Positions 16,977 to 26,179 of a stretch of DNA of 64,000 nt are shown in pieces. The stretch comes from Brevibacillus brevis NBRC 100599 (GTDB taxonomy: Bacteria; Bacillota; Bacilli; Brevibacillales; Brevibacillaceae), in contig NC_012491.1 of assembly GCF_000010165.1 (NCBI RefSeq), forward strand, positions 2,177,501 to 2,241,500, given 5' to 3'. How positions within the stretch are numbered: the first letter of the stretch is position 1; the number at the start of each line of letters is the position of its first letter. Below the pieces are notes generated by a model. The model ran no database searches and was not told where the DNA came from. It saw only the letters and a program-made list of their open reading frames with translations. Both the position numbers and the translations under genes were made by a program.

Positions 16977-17600
16977 GTGAGACGAATAAGTAGGAGTATC
17001 ATTGCTGTACTCCTGTTTGCCGGCTTGCTGACAGGGTGTTCGCCTAACAAAGAACAGGGCACCGAAGATCAGAACGGAAATCAGGCCAAATTTGAATCTC
17101 TCGGAATTAACTTCCAGAACGATAACGTCGGTAGGGACAAAGGACCGGCAGCCATGATTAGCCAAAAGAGGGTTCATCAGCGAGAACCGCAGCTGGTGAC
17201 GTACTTGGAAGGGCGTGCGGAAAAGCTACCTGGTGTAGCCGATATCAAGGTGTTAGCGTACAAGGATAACTTGATTGTAGGTGTGCTGCCAGTTGATACA
17301 CCAAAGCCTGACGAAGTCAATCCGCGAACGTCGATCCCGTATACGCCTGGAAAAATTGTGCGAGTCGATAATGGACATCCAGATTCCCTGCACAGACGTG
17401 TTGTGAACCGGATGAGGTCAAGCTTACAGGCAGAAACACGCTTTAACATTTTGTACGTGTCTACCAATCGCGCTATTTATGACCGAATCGCAGATTTGCA
17501 TTCACGAATTACGAACGGAGAGCACATCAGTGACGAGGAATTTCAAGTCCTGTTAAATGATATTGGATATACGGTTATTGGATATAATTTAGTGGATTGA
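16977..17600 (+). CDS. YhcN/YlaJ-family sporulation lipoprotein
   Basis: A 207-residue lipoprotein. The signal peptide ends in a lipobox (LLTGC at about residues 15-19). A YhcN/YlaJ domain follows, with AEKLPGVADIKVLAYKDNLIVGVLP and VNRMRSSLQAETRFNILYVSTNRAIYDRIADL, a BON-like fold often found in spore membrane lipoproteins. The family is mother-cell or forespore expressed in Bacillus and affects spore formation or germination modestly. GTG 16977 lies eight bases after AGGAGGTG. Its ribosome site is inside a hairpin that begins 22 bases after the stop codon of the preceding gene, so expression may depend on where transcription starts. Confidence 0.85.
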   Translation: MRRISRSIIAVLLFAGLLTGCSPNKEQGTEDQNGNQAKFESLGINFQNDNVGRDKGPAAMISQKRVHQREPQLVTYLEGRAEKLPGVADIKVLAYKDNLIVGVLPVDTPKPDEVNPRTSIPYTPGKIVRVDNGHPDSLHRRVVNRMRSSLQAETRFNILYVSTNRAIYDRIADLHSRITNGEHISDEEFQVLLNDIGYTVIGYNLVD

Positions 17601-17602
17601 AA

Positions 17603-17634
17603 GAGCACCACCTGGACTCCCGGGTGGGCTTTTT
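17603..17634 (+). terminator. Terminator after the spore lipoprotein gene
   Basis: AGCACCACCTGG at 17604-17615 pairs imperfectly with CCGGGTGGGCT at 17620-17630 and is followed by TTTTT. Confidence 0.75.
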
Positions 17635-17722
17635 GTCGATTAAGGGTCAAATGGCAGGAGAATAGTTAGAAATGGGGAAATAGTCAAAGAAGAGCAGGAG
17701 AACGGCAAGGAGTGCACATTAT

Positions 17723-20700
17723 ATGATTCCAATCCACATCCCTATATCCAAAATAACTCCTCCAGGACAGAAGCCATATGTTTTACGGCGACCTGCATTG
17801 GCAAAAAAATTACGCCTGTTGAAATATACGCAGATTTGTCTCATTCATGCAGGGGCAGGCTATGGCAAAACGACTTCTTTGGCTACATTTCTACATGATG
17901 AAGCACTGGCTGCGTCCTGGTTTACCATTCAGGATGGAGACGATGCCCTTCTTGCGTTTGTCCTTTGTCTCGTCGAAAGTGTTCGGCAGGTTCATTCTGG
18001 TTTTGGACAGGTATTGAAAGAACAACTCAAAGACATCACTGAGCAAAGTCCGGTGCCGTCCCTAGACAGTAAAGTTCTGGTCGACTGGTTTGTCGGGGAA
18101 TGCGTACAGCTCCAGGCTGACCACATACTTGTTTTGGACCATTTCCAACGAATTGAGAATGGGTGTGAAGTCGATCAATTTGTTCAACGATTAGCCGAGG
18201 CGCTTCCACAAAAGGTCAAGCTGGTTATCTTAACGCGTTCCCGACCGAAATGGTCCAATCTCGACTTGTTGTCCGCAAGAGGAGAGTGTCTGGAGCTTAC
18301 AACCAATGACCTTTCTTTTACACTGGAGGAGAGCGAGGCCTTTTATTCTGATCAATACGACATCACGTTGTCCGAAGAAGATTGGGGTCGAGTCGAAGAG
18401 GTGGCGCTAGGCTGGGTGATGGCACTGCGAACTTTTGGTGAAATGGTAACGAGGGGGCAGACGGTGCCCGATAGTCTGCGTGAGTTATCCCGATTGTTGC
18501 ATTTGCTGGAAGTAGAAGTCTGGACACAGCTGGATGCAGGTATGCAGCGCTTCTTGATGGAGGCAGCGGTTCTCGAACAATTCGATTTGGAGGATTGCAA
18601 GCAAATACTCGGGGAGGGATGTATCGAGCACCTGTTGGAAGCACAGCGTTGTCATCTTTTTCTGCATGTCCAAGCAGATTCTCATTATTCCTTTCATCCG
18701 CTATTTCAGCGTCTCCTGTCGAGCAAGCTGGCAGCGAATCAAGCGACGTACGTGCATGTAAATCAAAAGGCCGCAGGATGGTACAGACGAAAAGGGGACG
18801 AGGCAAAAGCTTTTAGGCGGTTGCGTCTCGTCGAACAGTGGGAGATGCTGGGTGAGTGGCTGTGCCAAGCATCGGAAAGGTTGCTGCAAGCAGGGAAGCT
18901 GGACTTTTTATACGAGTGGATAACGTTATTACCAGAGCACATCAAGTGCGAACAGCATTGGCTGTTGTTTTATCAGGGCGAGGTAGAACGCTATCGCTGT
19001 CTATATGCGAAATCCTTTGCTTCTTATGAGCAATTTTTGAAACAATGTGAACAAAAGCAAGATCAAATCGGATTGTGCCGCGGGTTGGAAGGGCAAGCAC
19101 GTGTCCATCTCGACAGCGTCCAAGGCGTCAGGGCCGAAGAGCTGCTTAAGCGGGCAATTCAACTTTTGCCCCCATTTGAACAAGAGAATGAGATGGCACC
19201 GAGGCTATATCGCTTGCTGGCAGAAATTTATACGAATCGCGGAGATGCCAAACAGGCGGCAGCTTGGTATGAACGGAGTCAGGAATTAGAGCAGCAGACG
19301 GAGGTTGAGCTAGAATCACGCCTGTTGTTTCGTACTGGCCGACTGCAGTCCTCCATCCAGCTCTTGGAAAGTAAGTGGCAGGTAGAACAAGGGAAGCATC
19401 CCCCACTGACCAGATCGTATCGGGAAACCTCTTTACTACTATCTTTTGTGTATGCATTGAATGGCGAATGGGAGCGAGGGTGGGAAGCAGCAGAAACTGC
19501 CATACAACTCGGACGTGCAGCGCATTCCCCTTTTGTAGAGGCGAATGGCTATGTTCGAAAAGCGCATGCGGCCCTCATCAGTCAAACATTGCCTACGGAC
19601 GAGATTCGTGAGCTTTATGAAAAAGGTTTGCAAATCATGGAGGAGCTCCAGTCCACACGCGGAAAGTCAGAAACGCTTCTGGGACTAACCTTGTTTTATG
19701 CAAGAGAAAAGGCACTCGACCAAGCACTTCTGTATGGCAACAGGGGAATACAAGAGACAGAGGCAATGCGCGACGACTGGTTAGGCAGTTTGGTACGTAT
19801 GGCCATTGGGATTGCCTATGCCAAATACGGGAAAGAAGAGGAAGCGTGGGCTATCTTTATCGATTGTGCCGACCGACTCAGTCACTGCGGGGATAGCTAT
19901 AATGTCGTCATTTGTCAATTGTGGTTGAGCTTCTTGGCTTATCGTAAAAAACAATGGGATTTGTTTGTACCTGCGGTGACGCAAGCTCTGTCCTTGATGA
20001 AGTCCGGTGAATATCAATTCCTTTTGCAGAGACCTACGCTGCTTACACCGCATGATGTACAGCAGCTGATGCCGATTCTGATTGAGGCAGAGCGCCGAAA
20101 GGTATCGCCGGATTACGTCTCTCAGCTGTTAAATGATTTGGGCTTGCAAAACGTGACATTCCACCCCGGGTATACCCTTCGTATTCAGACGCTGGGCGCC
20201 TTCCGTGTATGGCTGGGAGAGCGGGAATTGAGCGAAAAGGCATGGCAGCGTGGGACGGCCAAGCTGTTGTTTCAGCTTTTATTGACGAAGAGACACCATT
20301 TGTTAGCCCGGGAAGAAATCATGAACCGACTTTGGCCAGACAGTATCGAAGAAGCGGCAATTCGCGATTTTAAAGTGTCGTTAAATGCATTGAACAAAGC
20401 TCTCGAGCCAGATCGTGCTGCCAGAACAGACACCTTCTTCATTCAGCGCCATGGCAGCTCTTACGGTTTCAATCTGGCATCGGGCTACCATATGGACGTC
20501 GAAGAGTTCGAGAAGCTCGTTACACTGGGCTTGGCAGAATCAGATCGGCGTCAAGGGGCTATCCTGTTGGAAAAAGGGCTTGCCTATTACTTGGGTGATT
20601 ACATGCCGGAATGCCGTTATGAGGATTGGTGTGTAGAAGAGCGTGAGAGAGTGCAGACGCTGTTTTTACGCGGAGCAGAAAGGTTAGCCAAAATCATGCT

Positions 20701-20929
20701 AGCGGACGGGCAGTTGGAAAAAACGATCCGCTGGTGTGAAGCGATTCTGCGGGTGGATGATTGCTGGGAGGAGTCGTACCGCTTACTTATGACTGCGTAT
20801 TATCAGCAAAATAATCGCACACAGGCAATCCGCTGGTATGAAAAATGTGTAGCAAAACTGAGGGAGAACCTCGGCGTCGCGCCGATGCCTGCAACGATGG
20901 AGACTTACCTTCAAATCATAGAGAAGTAA
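17723..20929 (+). CDS. Large MalT/SARP-like regulator: ATPase, TPR array and BTAD domain
   Basis: A 1068-residue regulator. A P-loop is at about residues 50-58 (HAGAGYGKTTS), followed by a STAND/NACHT-like ATPase region with a Walker-B-like stretch (HILVLDHF) and a sensor-type TRSRPKW. Residues 330-800 are a helical TPR-like array (YRLLAEIYTNRGDAKQAAAWYERS and others). A winged-helix of the OmpR/SARP type (RIQTLGAFRVWLGERELS... LLTKRHHLLAREEIMNRLWPD) begins near residue 815 and is followed by a bacterial transcriptional activator domain ending ENLGVAP. The design is that of a ligand-switched activator; the signal and targets are unknown. It stands alone with its own terminator, and no obvious target gene adjoins. 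Confidence 0.85.
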   Translation: MIPIHIPISKITPPGQKPYVLRRPALAKKLRLLKYTQICLIHAGAGYGKTTSLATFLHDEALAASWFTIQDGDDALLAFVLCLVESVRQVHSGFGQVLKEQLKDITEQSPVPSLDSKVLVDWFVGECVQLQADHILVLDHFQRIENGCEVDQFVQRLAEALPQKVKLVILTRSRPKWSNLDLLSARGECLELTTNDLSFTLEESEAFYSDQYDITLSEEDWGRVEEVALGWVMALRTFGEMVTRGQTVPDSLRELSRLLHLLEVEVWTQLDAGMQRFLMEAAVLEQFDLEDCKQILGEGCIEHLLEAQRCHLFLHVQADSHYSFHPLFQRLLSSKLAANQATYVHVNQKAAGWYRRKGDEAKAFRRLRLVEQWEMLGEWLCQASERLLQAGKLDFLYEWITLLPEHIKCEQHWLLFYQGEVERYRCLYAKSFASYEQFLKQCEQKQDQIGLCRGLEGQARVHLDSVQGVRAEELLKRAIQLLPPFEQENEMAPRLYRLLAEIYTNRGDAKQAAAWYERSQELEQQTEVELESRLLFRTGRLQSSIQLLESKWQVEQGKHPPLTRSYRETSLLLSFVYALNGEWERGWEAAETAIQLGRAAHSPFVEANGYVRKAHAALISQTLPTDEIRELYEKGLQIMEELQSTRGKSETLLGLTLFYAREKALDQALLYGNRGIQETEAMRDDWLGSLVRMAIGIAYAKYGKEEEAWAIFIDCADRLSHCGDSYNVVICQLWLSFLAYRKKQWDLFVPAVTQALSLMKSGEYQFLLQRPTLLTPHDVQQLMPILIEAERRKVSPDYVSQLLNDLGLQNVTFHPGYTLRIQTLGAFRVWLGERELSEKAWQRGTAKLLFQLLLTKRHHLLAREEIMNRLWPDSIEEAAIRDFKVSLNALNKALEPDRAARTDTFFIQRHGSSYGFNLASGYHMDVEEFEKLVTLGLAESDRRQGAILLEKGLAYYLGDYMPECRYEDWCVEERERVQTLFLRGAERLAKIMLADGQLEKTIRWCEAILRVDDCWEESYRLLMTAYYQQNNRTQAIRWYEKCVAKLRENLGVAPMPATMETYLQIIEK

Positions 20930-20958
20930 AAGATCGCCCACAAAGCGATCTTTTTTTT
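20930..20958 (+). terminator. Terminator after the large regulator
   Basis: AAGATCGC at 20930-20937 pairs perfectly with GCGATCTT at 20945-20952, followed by a run of Ts. Confidence 0.9.
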
Positions 20959-20978
20959 GTACATAGAGCAATGGCTGC

Positions 20979-21030
20979 TTGACAAAACTAGGAAGTATTC
21001 GTAATATAAATTTTGTACTGACCAGTCAGT
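20979..21030 (+). promoter_or_regulatory. Promoter and TetR operator of the efflux-like operon
   Basis: TTGACA (20979-20984), a 17-base spacer and TAATAT (21002-21007) form a good sigma-A promoter. ACTGACCAGTCAGT at 21017-21030 is a 6-2-6 inverted repeat directly over the expected transcription start, the usual place for a TetR-type autorepressor to bind. Confidence 0.75.
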
Positions 21031-21057
21031 TCAAAAAATCGAAAGGGGACAGGAGTG

Positions 21058-21669
21058 ATGGCACCATCCAAAAAAGATCAAATTGCAAACGGAGCTTTAA
21101 CCGCATTTGCCCAATTGGGTTATAGCGAAACGACCATGGATGCAATCGCGGAAATGGCACAGGTGGCAAAAGGAACCCTCTATTATCACTTTTCCACAAA
21201 GGAAGAGCTGTTTTTGTACGTGATAGAAAAAGGCGTGAAGATGCTGATTTACCATGTAGATCATGTAATGCAGAATGAAGAGCTTTCCTTGGAGGATCGT
21301 ATTCTGAATGTGCTGGATGAGCATCTTCGCTTCTTTTCCGAGAATCAAGATTTGTGTTTCCTGTTGCTGAGTGCTTTCTCAGGAGATGGACAACGCGACA
21401 GGATGGTTGGCAATCTGCTAGGTGGCTATTTCAGCACGATGGAGTCACACATGCTAGAACTGCAGCAGCAGGGGTATATCCGGGCGGATATCGATATTCG
21501 CACACTTGCTTCCTCGTTGTTTGGCATGGTTGGTTTTACCGTACTTCGCAAGCAGTTTCGCAAAGAGCCAGTGAACAGTGCCGCAGATAAACAGACACTT
21601 CGTTATTTGCTGTCAGGAATGTTCCAAAATAGTCTAGAGAAATGTAAAACAAGAGGAGAAGACAGATGA
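21058..21669 (+). CDS. TetR/AcrR-family repressor
   Basis: A 203-residue TetR-family regulator. The N-terminal helix-turn-helix is clear (GALTAFAQLGYSETTMDAIAEMAQVAKGTLYYHFSTKEELFLYVIE). The C-terminal ligand-binding domain is generic. It is first in a three-gene operon and overlaps the next gene by four bases (ATGA). It most likely represses its own operon through the palindrome at 21017-21030 and is released by a transported compound. ATG 21058 is chosen over an overlapping GTG at 21055 because AAAGGGG lies nine bases upstream. Confidence 0.9.
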   Translation: MAPSKKDQIANGALTAFAQLGYSETTMDAIAEMAQVAKGTLYYHFSTKEELFLYVIEKGVKMLIYHVDHVMQNEELSLEDRILNVLDEHLRFFSENQDLCFLLLSAFSGDGQRDRMVGNLLGGYFSTMESHMLELQQQGYIRADIDIRTLASSLFGMVGFTVLRKQFRKEPVNSAADKQTLRYLLSGMFQNSLEKCKTRGEDR

Positions 21670-22856
21670 ACAAACGTGCATGGATCGGTGTAGGTGGCTT
21701 TGTAGTGAGTATTGCAGTACTTGGAACCGTATTGTTTGGTTCGAATGTGAGTAGCATGGCTGGTCAGAATACAACGAAATTAGCAGGTGTAATCGAAGGA
21801 ACAGAGGTCGACCTCTCTTTTAAAATGGGTGGTTCCATCGAACAGCTCTCCCTGAAAGAAGGAGACGAAGTAAAGGCAGGGCAAGTAGTTGCCACGCTAA
21901 GCAGCGCGGAAATCCTTGCGAAGAAGGAACAGGCTGAAGCTGCTTACAAGCTCTCACTCGTCAAGCTTGATCAGGCGAAAAAAGGAGTATCAGTGACAGA
22001 TAGCTCCAGCAATGCCCAAGTCGACCAAGCAAAAGCAGTAGTCAACTCGGCGCAAGCGCAGCTTGACGCAAACAGAAATGGAGCGCGTTCAGAAGAAATT
22101 ACGCAGCTCAAAGCGAAATTACAAGCAGCACAAACTTCGAATCAAATTGCCGCGACGAATTTGGAACGAATGAAGAAATTAATGGCGGAAGGTGCCGTTC
22201 CACAAGTGAAAGTGGAAGAGGCGCAGATGCAAGCAGATAAAGCCCAAGCAGAGTTTAAAGCAGCAGAAGAGCAGTTGAAAATGGCTCAAACTGGATCGCG
22301 CAAAGAGCAGGTCGATGCCGCACAAGCACAACTGGATCAAGCAAAAGCTGCATACAACCAAGCAGTAGCAGGGAGAGGTCAAGTAGGCTTGAAAGAGCTG
22401 GATGTTAAATCCGCAGAAGCGAACGTCATGCAGGCAAAAGGTGCACTGGCTGAAATGGAAGCCTATGTGAACAACACCAAGCTGACAGCTCCAGTAGACG
22501 GTATTGTAAAAGCAGTTGCCGTTCAAAAGGGAGAGCTGGTTTCGCAAGGCTTCACTGTATTGACGATCCAAACCAAATCAGACAAGTATGTCAAATTTTA
22601 TGTAAATGAATACATGCTTTCGAATGTGAAAACAGGCGATCAAGTGAAATTGTTTGTCCCAGCCCTGAACAGAGAAGTAGACGCCAAAGTGGTTACTGTA
22701 GCTCCTGCTGCTGACTTTGCCGTAAAAAAAGCGACACAAGAACTCGGTGATCGTGACATTCGTTCCTTCCAGGTGAAGCTTCTGGTGTCCGATTCGGAAT
22801 TGCGTCCAGGCTTGACGGTTGAGTGGCATCTTGAAGGAGCTGGTAATGGTGAATAG
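21666..22856 (+). CDS. HlyD/YbhG-type membrane fusion protein
   Basis: A 396-residue periplasmic-adaptor-like protein anchored by one N-terminal helix (WIGVGGFVVSIAVLGTVLFG). It has a biotinyl-lipoyl-like half (AGVIEGTEVDLSFKMGGSIEQLSLKEGDEVKAGQVVATL), a long alanine/glutamine-rich coiled-coil hairpin (about residues 90-255), the second lipoyl half (KLTAPVDGIVKAVAVQKGELVSQGFTVLTI) and a beta-barrel domain. Such adaptors work with ABC or MFS exporters. It sits between the TetR repressor (4-bp overlap) and an ABC-2 permease (11-bp overlap), so the three are translated together. Confidence 0.9.
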   Translation: MNKRAWIGVGGFVVSIAVLGTVLFGSNVSSMAGQNTTKLAGVIEGTEVDLSFKMGGSIEQLSLKEGDEVKAGQVVATLSSAEILAKKEQAEAAYKLSLVKLDQAKKGVSVTDSSSNAQVDQAKAVVNSAQAQLDANRNGARSEEITQLKAKLQAAQTSNQIAATNLERMKKLMAEGAVPQVKVEEAQMQADKAQAEFKAAEEQLKMAQTGSRKEQVDAAQAQLDQAKAAYNQAVAGRGQVGLKELDVKSAEANVMQAKGALAEMEAYVNNTKLTAPVDGIVKAVAVQKGELVSQGFTVLTIQTKSDKYVKFYVNEYMLSNVKTGDQVKLFVPALNREVDAKVVTVAPAADFAVKKATQELGDRDIRSFQVKLLVSDSELRPGLTVEWHLEGAGNGE

Positions 22857-24024
22857 TTTCTCTCACCTGTTCTGGAGCGAATGGAAAAATCTTTTTGCAA
22901 ACAAAACCATTCGGAATATTCTGTTCCTCGTTCCACTGATTTATTTGACGATGTTCGGCTTTCTGTACAGTGAGAAAAAAGTGATGGAGATCCCTACTGT
23001 GATGGTGGATGCCGATCAAACCGAATTGAGTCGTGAGCTCTACCGCGCTTTTGAGGTCGATCATACATTTCGGATCACGTCAATCGTAGGAACAGAAGAA
23101 GATGCAATGAAGTTGGTTGACAAGGGCGAAGCAAATATCGCCCTGATCATACCTGCTGGATTAGAAAAGGATGTGAAAGCTGGGAGAGAAGCAGAGGTAC
23201 TGACTGTTATCGACGGCAGTAACATGATGATTTCGAATACGGCAGTTCGAGCAGCGAATACAGCAATCAAGTCTGTTTCAGCAGGAACCACGCTGAAGAA
23301 GATGGAAGCAATTGGCGGATGGGGAGAAAAAGGGAAAAACATGTTTACGGGTATCGACTATCGATACAGAGTGTTGTACAACCCGACCTTTAGCTATCTG
23401 TCCTTCATGGTATTCGGTCTTGCAGGTACAGTGCTTCAGCAGGTGCTGTTCCTTGGAATCGTATTGTCCGTTGCCCAGCAAAAAGAAGAGGGGACCTGGA
23501 AGGATACACTCTCTCGCCATAGCTTCTTCGCGATCACGGCGAGCAAATTGTTGCCGTACTTTCTGGCAGGAACCCTCAACATGTTCCTCGCGTTTACACT
23601 GTTGTTAAAAGGTTTTGATATCCCTTATTACGGAAGCACGTTTGATCTAATGCTATTGGCTACCATGTTCAACTTGGCGGTGTTGGCTATCGGGTATGCC
23701 ATCTCCTTTGTGTCCAGCAGCCAGCTCCAAGCTACTCAGATCGGGATGATGATTGCAGTCCCTTCTTTCATGCTATCGGGTTATACTTGGCCAATCATGT
23801 CGATGCCAACAGGGATTGCTGCGATTGCAAAATCTTTGCCGCTGACCTATTTCTTGGGTGGTGTAAGGGAAATTTTGTCGAAGGGACACGGGCTGTCAGC
23901 TGTCATGAACGACTTCATGGTTCTCGCTTTCATGACACTCATCGGGTTGTTCGCAGCCTATGTCATTTATTTGTTGCAGATAAGGAAAAGTAAGGGGAAA
24001 GTTAGAGAACAAACGGCGGTATAA
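22846..24024 (+). CDS. ABC-2 type transporter permease
   Basis: A 392-residue ABC-2 membrane protein of the YhgE/YbhR type. An N-terminal helix (IRNILFLVPLIYLTMFGFLY) is followed by a large extracytoplasmic domain (about residues 45-185) and five or six C-terminal helices with the ABC-2 signature region (SGYTWPIMSMPTGIAAIAKSLPLTYFLGGVREIL). ATG 22846 has GGAG upstream and lies inside the HlyD gene. It presumably exports a drug or lipid-like substrate. No ATP-binding subunit is present in the operon or next to it, which is unusual for this class. Confidence 0.87.
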   Translation: MVNSFSHLFWSEWKNLFANKTIRNILFLVPLIYLTMFGFLYSEKKVMEIPTVMVDADQTELSRELYRAFEVDHTFRITSIVGTEEDAMKLVDKGEANIALIIPAGLEKDVKAGREAEVLTVIDGSNMMISNTAVRAANTAIKSVSAGTTLKKMEAIGGWGEKGKNMFTGIDYRYRVLYNPTFSYLSFMVFGLAGTVLQQVLFLGIVLSVAQQKEEGTWKDTLSRHSFFAITASKLLPYFLAGTLNMFLAFTLLLKGFDIPYYGSTFDLMLLATMFNLAVLAIGYAISFVSSSQLQATQIGMMIAVPSFMLSGYTWPIMSMPTGIAAIAKSLPLTYFLGGVREILSKGHGLSAVMNDFMVLAFMTLIGLFAAYVIYLLQIRKSKGKVREQTAV

Positions 24025-24035
24025 ATAGAAGGATT

Positions 24036-24070
24036 TGGCTGCGCCAGAGTGATGGCGTAGCCTTATTTTT
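24036..24070 (+). terminator. Terminator of the TetR-HlyD-ABC2 operon
   Basis: GGCTGCGCCA pairs with TGGCGTAGCC (one mismatch-tolerant G-U position) around a six-base loop and is followed by TTATTTTTG. Confidence 0.85.
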
Positions 24071-24186
24071 GTTTACAAGGATCTTGTTTGGCAGTCAAGT
24101 TGTATAAAAATAAACCTTGTATAATAAATAATCTCTCCTTTATACTTATTATAAAAAAGCAGATTCTTCAACACTAGGGGGACTTT

Positions 24187-24699
24187 ATGTCAGCGACTCA
24201 TCTAAAGCAATTGTGCGAGGAGACGTACACCAAGTTGAAAAAGGTCAGCATGGAAGTAGAGCGTTTTTTGAATCAGGTTACCTTATCTGGTCTTGTATCG
24301 GCATCAGGTGATCCTGAAGAATTTGAAACGTATTACCGTAACTATCTTTCCGACTTGCGCCACCTTTTAGTCTACTGCGAAAATGCATACGAAAGGCTGG
24401 GAGTATCACTCCGACGCGCACGATTTCATGAGGAGTTTGCTGAGGAAGTATTGTATCAGGTATACCATTCCTGTATAAATAACTTCTACTATCCTAAAGG
24501 TGAGGTTTACGAAGAAGATGGTCGGTTGGCCTATACGGGTCAGGACTGTATCATTTTCCGTAAACAGGTGGTTCCTGAGTTGGAGCAGTTGACCTTGTCC
24601 CTGTCTAGAGTGTTCGAACAGTTGCGTAATGATTTGCAGTATTACGAGACAGACTACATAGCGAAAAAACAAATGCAACAAGAAAAAGCACGAGCTTAA
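24187..24699 (+). CDS. YpuI-like protein (DUF3907)
   Basis: A 170-residue soluble, mostly helical protein. Its pattern (CEETYTKLKKVSMEVERFLNQVTLSGL, LRHLLVYCENAYERLGVSLR, LYQVYHSCINNFYYPKGEVYEEDGRLAYTGQDCI, LQYYETDYIAKKQ) matches my memory of B. subtilis YpuI, a DUF3907 protein of unknown function. The ATG has GGGGG upstream. It is a single-gene unit in an AT-rich promoter region and ends at a bidirectional terminator. Confidence 0.75.
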   Translation: MSATHLKQLCEETYTKLKKVSMEVERFLNQVTLSGLVSASGDPEEFETYYRNYLSDLRHLLVYCENAYERLGVSLRRARFHEEFAEEVLYQVYHSCINNFYYPKGEVYEEDGRLAYTGQDCIIFRKQVVPELEQLTLSLSRVFEQLRNDLQYYETDYIAKKQMQQEKARA

Positions 24700-24724
24700 A
24701 AAAGCCGTGCCTCTATATAAACGG

Positions 24725-24752
24725 AAAAAGGTGGAATGGACCACCTTTTTTA
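24725..24752. terminator. Bidirectional terminator between convergent genes
   Basis: AAAAAGGTGG at 24725-24734 pairs perfectly with CCACCTTTTT at 24741-24750, with T-runs on both strands. It serves the YpuI-like gene and the subtilase gene. Confidence 0.9.
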
Positions 24753-24778
24753 TTTTTGAGCTTTTTTGCTCACTAATC

Positions 24779-26179
24779 TTATTGCGCACCAAAACGCAGA
24801 CGTTGAAAAAATTTATTGAGCAAGCCGCCGATTGTTTTTGGAGGCTGTTCCGTTTTGACTTCCTCGACCGGCTGGGCTTGACGAAGGGCCTGATTCACAT
24901 TGATCATACCGTACCCGTATAACTGATCGTGACCCGGAGCTCCGAGGTCAGTTGCAGAATGTCTTATGAGATTCATCACGTCTCGGGTGTTCATATCGGG
25001 ATGAACGGAACGGATGAGCGAAGCGAGTGCAGCGACATGAGGACAAGCCATCGAAGTACCTGATAGCGAGGCATAGTCGCTATAAATGTACGTGCTCGGA
25101 ATATCGACCCCAGGAGCAGATACATCTACATAATCACCAAAGTTGGAAAAATCCGCGCGTTCTTTACGGTGGTCGACAGCGGCAACGGCGAGGACTTCAT
25201 CATAGGCTGCAGGATAGCTAGGCTGATCGCTCGCATCGTTTCCGGAAGCCGCGACTAACACGACATTATTATCAAAGGCATAGCGACAAGCTTCCCGCAG
25301 AGCAGCAGAGGAGGTGTAGTTACCTACGCTTAAGTTGATGACATCTGCTCCGTTATCGGTTGCCCAATAAATCCCGTGAGCAATGTCTACAGCTGATCCC
25401 GAGCCGTCTGCGCCAATGGCTTTAACCGGCATGATCTTACTATTCCAGGACATCCCGGCAATGCCATCTCTGTTATTCGTTTTCGCTGCTATGACACCAG
25501 ATACGTGGGTTCCATGACCATTATCGTCCTGAGGTTTGTTACTGCCATCCAAAACGTTATAGCCTTTGACCAGCTTTCCAGCAAATTCTGGATGCTTCAT
25601 ATCCACACCTGTATCGACGACTGCTACGATAACATCACTGCTACCTTCGCTGACATCCCAGCTTTTCTCCATGCCGATTAGAGGAAGATTCCATTGGTAT
25701 TCCTTGTAATACGGATCGTTTGGCTTCACGTTCGGGAGTAAGAGGTAATTTGGCTCGGCAAATACGGAGTCAGGATGTTCAGCCAGTTTTTTCATGAGCT
25801 GCTTGGTAGTCATGCTCTTTGATTTGATGATGAGAAATTTGTCAAAGTCGCGCTTGATCTTGGCATCCAAAGAGGAAACAAGCTGATCAATTTTTTCTTG
25901 CTTGGGACGAGGGGAAAAGCGCACGACGACTTCATTCTCTACATAATGACTGCGGTCACGTTGGTTATGATGAAGCGTTTGGATATGGCTTTTTTTCTCC
26001 AGGTCACGACGGACGTCTTTTACCTGTTCAATGTAGTTAATCCGTGGAATTCTCGCCTGAACGGATGTCACGCGGGGATGAGGTTCGCGCATTTCCTGTT
26101 CTGCATGCTGATTCATCCGATACGGGACAACGACGAGACCGACCAAGGCAATAGCGGCAACAAAAGGCCAGACGCGCAA
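24779..26179 (-). CDS. Secreted subtilisin-like serine protease (S8)
   Basis: A 466-residue subtilase. An N-terminal hydrophobic segment (WPFVAAIALVGLVVV) acts as signal or anchor; a propeptide of about 130 residues follows (VVVRFSPRPKQEKIDQL..., FAEPNYLL). The catalytic domain has VAVVDTGVDMKHPEF (Asp), GHGTHVSGVIAA (His) and LSGTSMACPHVAALASLI (Ser), giving a complete thermitase-like triad. It probably cleaves extracellular proteins or takes part in spore/cell-wall turnover. The start is a TTG at 26179 that uses the end of a T-tract, with its ribosome site in the 3' arm of a hairpin. A stop codon lies three codons upstream in frame, so no earlier start is possible. Confidence 0.9.
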   Translation of the reverse strand: MRVWPFVAAIALVGLVVVPYRMNQHAEQEMREPHPRVTSVQARIPRINYIEQVKDVRRDLEKKSHIQTLHHNQRDRSHYVENEVVVRFSPRPKQEKIDQLVSSLDAKIKRDFDKFLIIKSKSMTTKQLMKKLAEHPDSVFAEPNYLLLPNVKPNDPYYKEYQWNLPLIGMEKSWDVSEGSSDVIVAVVDTGVDMKHPEFAGKLVKGYNVLDGSNKPQDDNGHGTHVSGVIAAKTNNRDGIAGMSWNSKIMPVKAIGADGSGSAVDIAHGIYWATDNGADVINLSVGNYTSSAALREACRYAFDNNVVLVAASGNDASDQPSYPAAYDEVLAVAAVDHRKERADFSNFGDYVDVSAPGVDIPSTYIYSDYASLSGTSMACPHVAALASLIRSVHPDMNTRDVMNLIRHSATDLGAPGHDQLYGYGMINVNQALRQAQPVEEVKTEQPPKTIGGLLNKFFQRLRFGAQ

